A stretch of DNA of 64,000 nt, from contig JAGKQI010000040.1 in assembly GCA_018806915.1 (NCBI GenBank), positions 496,001 to 560,000 on the forward strand, read 5' to 3'. Below, in pieces: positions 62,486-64,000 of the stretch (its first letter is position 1; every line of letters begins with the position of its first letter). A model generated the notes under the pieces. That model saw only the letters and a program-made list of their open reading frames with translations. It was not told the DNA's origin and made no database searches. A program made the translations under genes and the position numbers. This DNA comes from Phytophthora colocasiae (lineage: Eukaryota; Oomycota; Peronosporomycetes; Peronosporales; Peronosporaceae).

Positions 62486-64000
62486 ATGGACCGCTCGTCC
62501 CTCTCCTCCCTCGCAGTCAACGGACCTCAGAAGCTGCCATCTCCTTTTTACGACGGTCTCAAGTCTCCCAATGACCTTGAAGGTGCTGCTCTTAGGCCTG
62601 GCGGTGCACCGTCCTCGTTGTATTCGCGACAGAATCTCGGTCTCGCAGCGCACCAAATCTCCATGGCCATCGTCTACGGCACCATCAACAGTGTCATCTA
62701 CTCGGTACTTAACAACTACCTTAGCATGAACGCAGTGCTGGTTGCAACGGCTACTGCTCTAGTCAAGGTTCCAAATGCTCTTCGAGTGTTCACCGGTCTC
62801 ATATCCGACTGCTATCCGATCTGTGGCTACCGTCGGCGTCCGTACATGGTTGCAGGCTGGGCAGTCTCATTCATCTGCTGCTTGATCATGGCCGTCATCC
62901 CACTGGGACAGCCTTACTACGAAGACCCTTCTCTTAAGAGTATCCCCGAGAGCGAATGGACAACGGAGCAGCAAGCTCTAATCAACCATGACGCCCCAGA
63001 CCGCGGTATCAAATTGATCGTCCTCTTCGTCCTCGCCCATTTAGGAACTGTCATTGCTTTCGGAGCTGCAGATGGATATCTAATCGAGCTATCTCAGCGG
63101 GAACCTGAAAATATTCGCGGTACTATTCAGACAGACGTCGCGATCGTGACGGCGGGGGCGTACGTGTTTGCAACCTTCAAGACTGGCTTTGGTTTGAACA
63201 GCGTGGCCTATGGGGGGACGTTTTCGTGGGATATCGGTTTTGCAGGCATTATGGGCATCTGTGCAGGCTGTTCACTCGTTACGATACCTCTTTGTTGGCC
63301 CTGTATTACAGAGGAGAAGGCTCCTGCTCAGCCTACCGGTGCGTTCTTCGCCTACCTGTACGACTTTATGCAGTACCAAGTGATTTACCAAGTCACGTTC
63401 CGTTTCTTCTCTCAAATCTTCTCCAACTTCTCCGTTACAGCTGCCAGTAAGATCAAAAGTCTCTGGGCGGATGTAGAACCCCTGAACGATGGCATCGCGA
63501 GTATGTTATCATATCTGGTGACTTTTCTGGCTCTGTGGGCTGTGCGCAAGTGGGGGCTCCACTGGAATTGGCACTGGGTCGTTATCGTTTGCCAAGTTGT
63601 CGTCGTGGTGATCGACTGCTTCCCAACGTTCCTCACGATTTGGGACGTGTATCGAAGCCAGTGGTTCTGGCTAGGTGTGCCCTTGATCGCAGAGGTGCCC
63701 ACTGCCATTGGTGAGCTGATTGCGAAGCTGTTTGTGATCGAAATCGCTGAACCGGGCAGTGAGGCGACCATCATGGGTTTGATCATCAGCATCAACAACA
63801 TCGGCACGTCCTTCTCCACTGTCATGTACAAGTCCATCGACGCACACTTCAAACTCACAACAGCGCAGGTCACGAAGGACAGCCACGAGGTCCGCGTGCA
63901 TGTGACCTACGCCCTTACGCCTTCAACCTCGCGTCGATTGCTTTCGTGTTTTGGCTTCCTCGTCAGAAGGAGCACGCCCATGAACTCAGACGCGTCGGCA
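62486..64000 (+). CDS. Folate-biopterin transporter, copy 3 (runs off the window, probable frameshift)
   Basis: An open frame from the ATG at 62486 (MDRSSLSSLAVNG) to the window end. At the position of the copy 2 start, copy 3 has GTG (62468) in the same frame, so its start has moved six codons downstream. It is more diverged than copies 1 and 2 (for example YSVLNNYLSMNAVLVATATA, ICGYRRRPYMVAGW) and has a one-residue loss at YQVTFRFF. At about 63912 the sequence TACGCCCTTACGCC replaces a longer TACGCCTACC...TACGCC in copies 1 and 2. This 10-base deletion shifts the frame before the last helix. Copy 3 may be a recent pseudogene or have a changed C-terminus. Confidence 0.8.
   Translation, partial: MDRSSLSSLAVNGPQKLPSPFYDGLKSPNDLEGAALRPGGAPSSLYSRQNLGLAAHQISMAIVYGTINSVIYSVLNNYLSMNAVLVATATALVKVPNALRVFTGLISDCYPICGYRRRPYMVAGWAVSFICCLIMAVIPLGQPYYEDPSLKSIPESEWTTEQQALINHDAPDRGIKLIVLFVLAHLGTVIAFGAADGYLIELSQREPENIRGTIQTDVAIVTAGAYVFATFKTGFGLNSVAYGGTFSWDIGFAGIMGICAGCSLVTIPLCWPCITEEKAPAQPTGAFFAYLYDFMQYQVIYQVTFRFFSQIFSNFSVTAASKIKSLWADVEPLNDGIASMLSYLVTFLALWAVRKWGLHWNWHWVVIVCQVVVVVIDCFPTFLTIWDVYRSQWFWLGVPLIAEVPTAIGELIAKLFVIEIAEPGSEATIMGLIISINNIGTSFSTVMYKSIDAHFKLTTAQVTKDSHEVRVHVTYALTPSTSRRLLSCFGFLVRRSTPMNSDASA

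Noticed and set aside
1..64000. tRNA, rRNA, snRNA genes
   Set aside because: I looked for tRNA-like arms and conserved RNA blocks on both strands and found none convincing; a covariance-model scan would be decisive.

Overview
The window is nuclear DNA of a plant-pathogenic oomycete, most likely a Phytophthora or close Peronosporales relative. The evidence is two secreted proteins with RxLR motifs, intron-poor genes with short GT-AG introns, several start sites preceded by the oomycete Inr-type core promoter (YCAYTYY followed by an A/T-rich flank), folate-biopterin transporters in tandem, and chromodomain Ty3/gypsy elements. No species is assigned.

The window has two halves. From 1 to about 40 kb it is repeat-rich. 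It holds several copies of a lineage-specific multi-pass membrane protein family (A at 1-987, B at 1064-3315, C from 20945 down to 3400, D at 21010-22888, plus small relics at 22950-23165 and 39600-40035), most of them broken. Copy C is split into three pieces by a Ty1/copia element (4988-14959, TSD GTCAA) and a Ty3/gypsy element (15162-20598, TSD ACTTC). The copia element lacks reverse transcriptase. It contains an eroded DDE-type transposase relic and a hAT transposon (10644-14288, 8-bp TSD GTCTGAAG), and the hAT transposon carries a fragment of an Hsp70 gene. From 23414 to 39450 lies a divergent pair of RxLR effector genes. They were originally about 550 bp apart and are now separated by 14.6 kb: an intact chromodomain gypsy element (23871-38509, TSD TTGTA) whose 3' LTR was itself hit by a second gypsy element (30138-38441, TSD TCTTC) with identical LTRs but frameshifted pol. 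The insertion lies in the 5' leader of the left effector, between its apparent Inr and its start codon. The inner element also carries a long open frame on the antisense strand between pol and its 3' LTR.

From about 40.6 kb to the end the window is gene-dense housekeeping DNA. The order is: a small two-exon gene of unknown function (40633-41392); a scrambled partial copy of the FAM184-like gene (41424-42320); LSM3 and a CCHC zinc-knuckle protein sharing a 134-bp divergent promoter; a small type I membrane protein (45286-45669) and a large mucin-like type I membrane protein (48419-50371) with the same cytosolic tail; a secreted discoidin-type protein; a FAM184-like coiled-coil protein; COP9 signalosome subunit 4; and three tandem folate-biopterin transporter genes, the third running off the right edge with a 10-base deletion near its end.

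All assignments are from reading the sequence. Boundaries of LTR elements rest on matching LTR pairs and target-site duplications and are exact. Intron positions were inferred from splice signals and frame and were not confirmed by transcripts.
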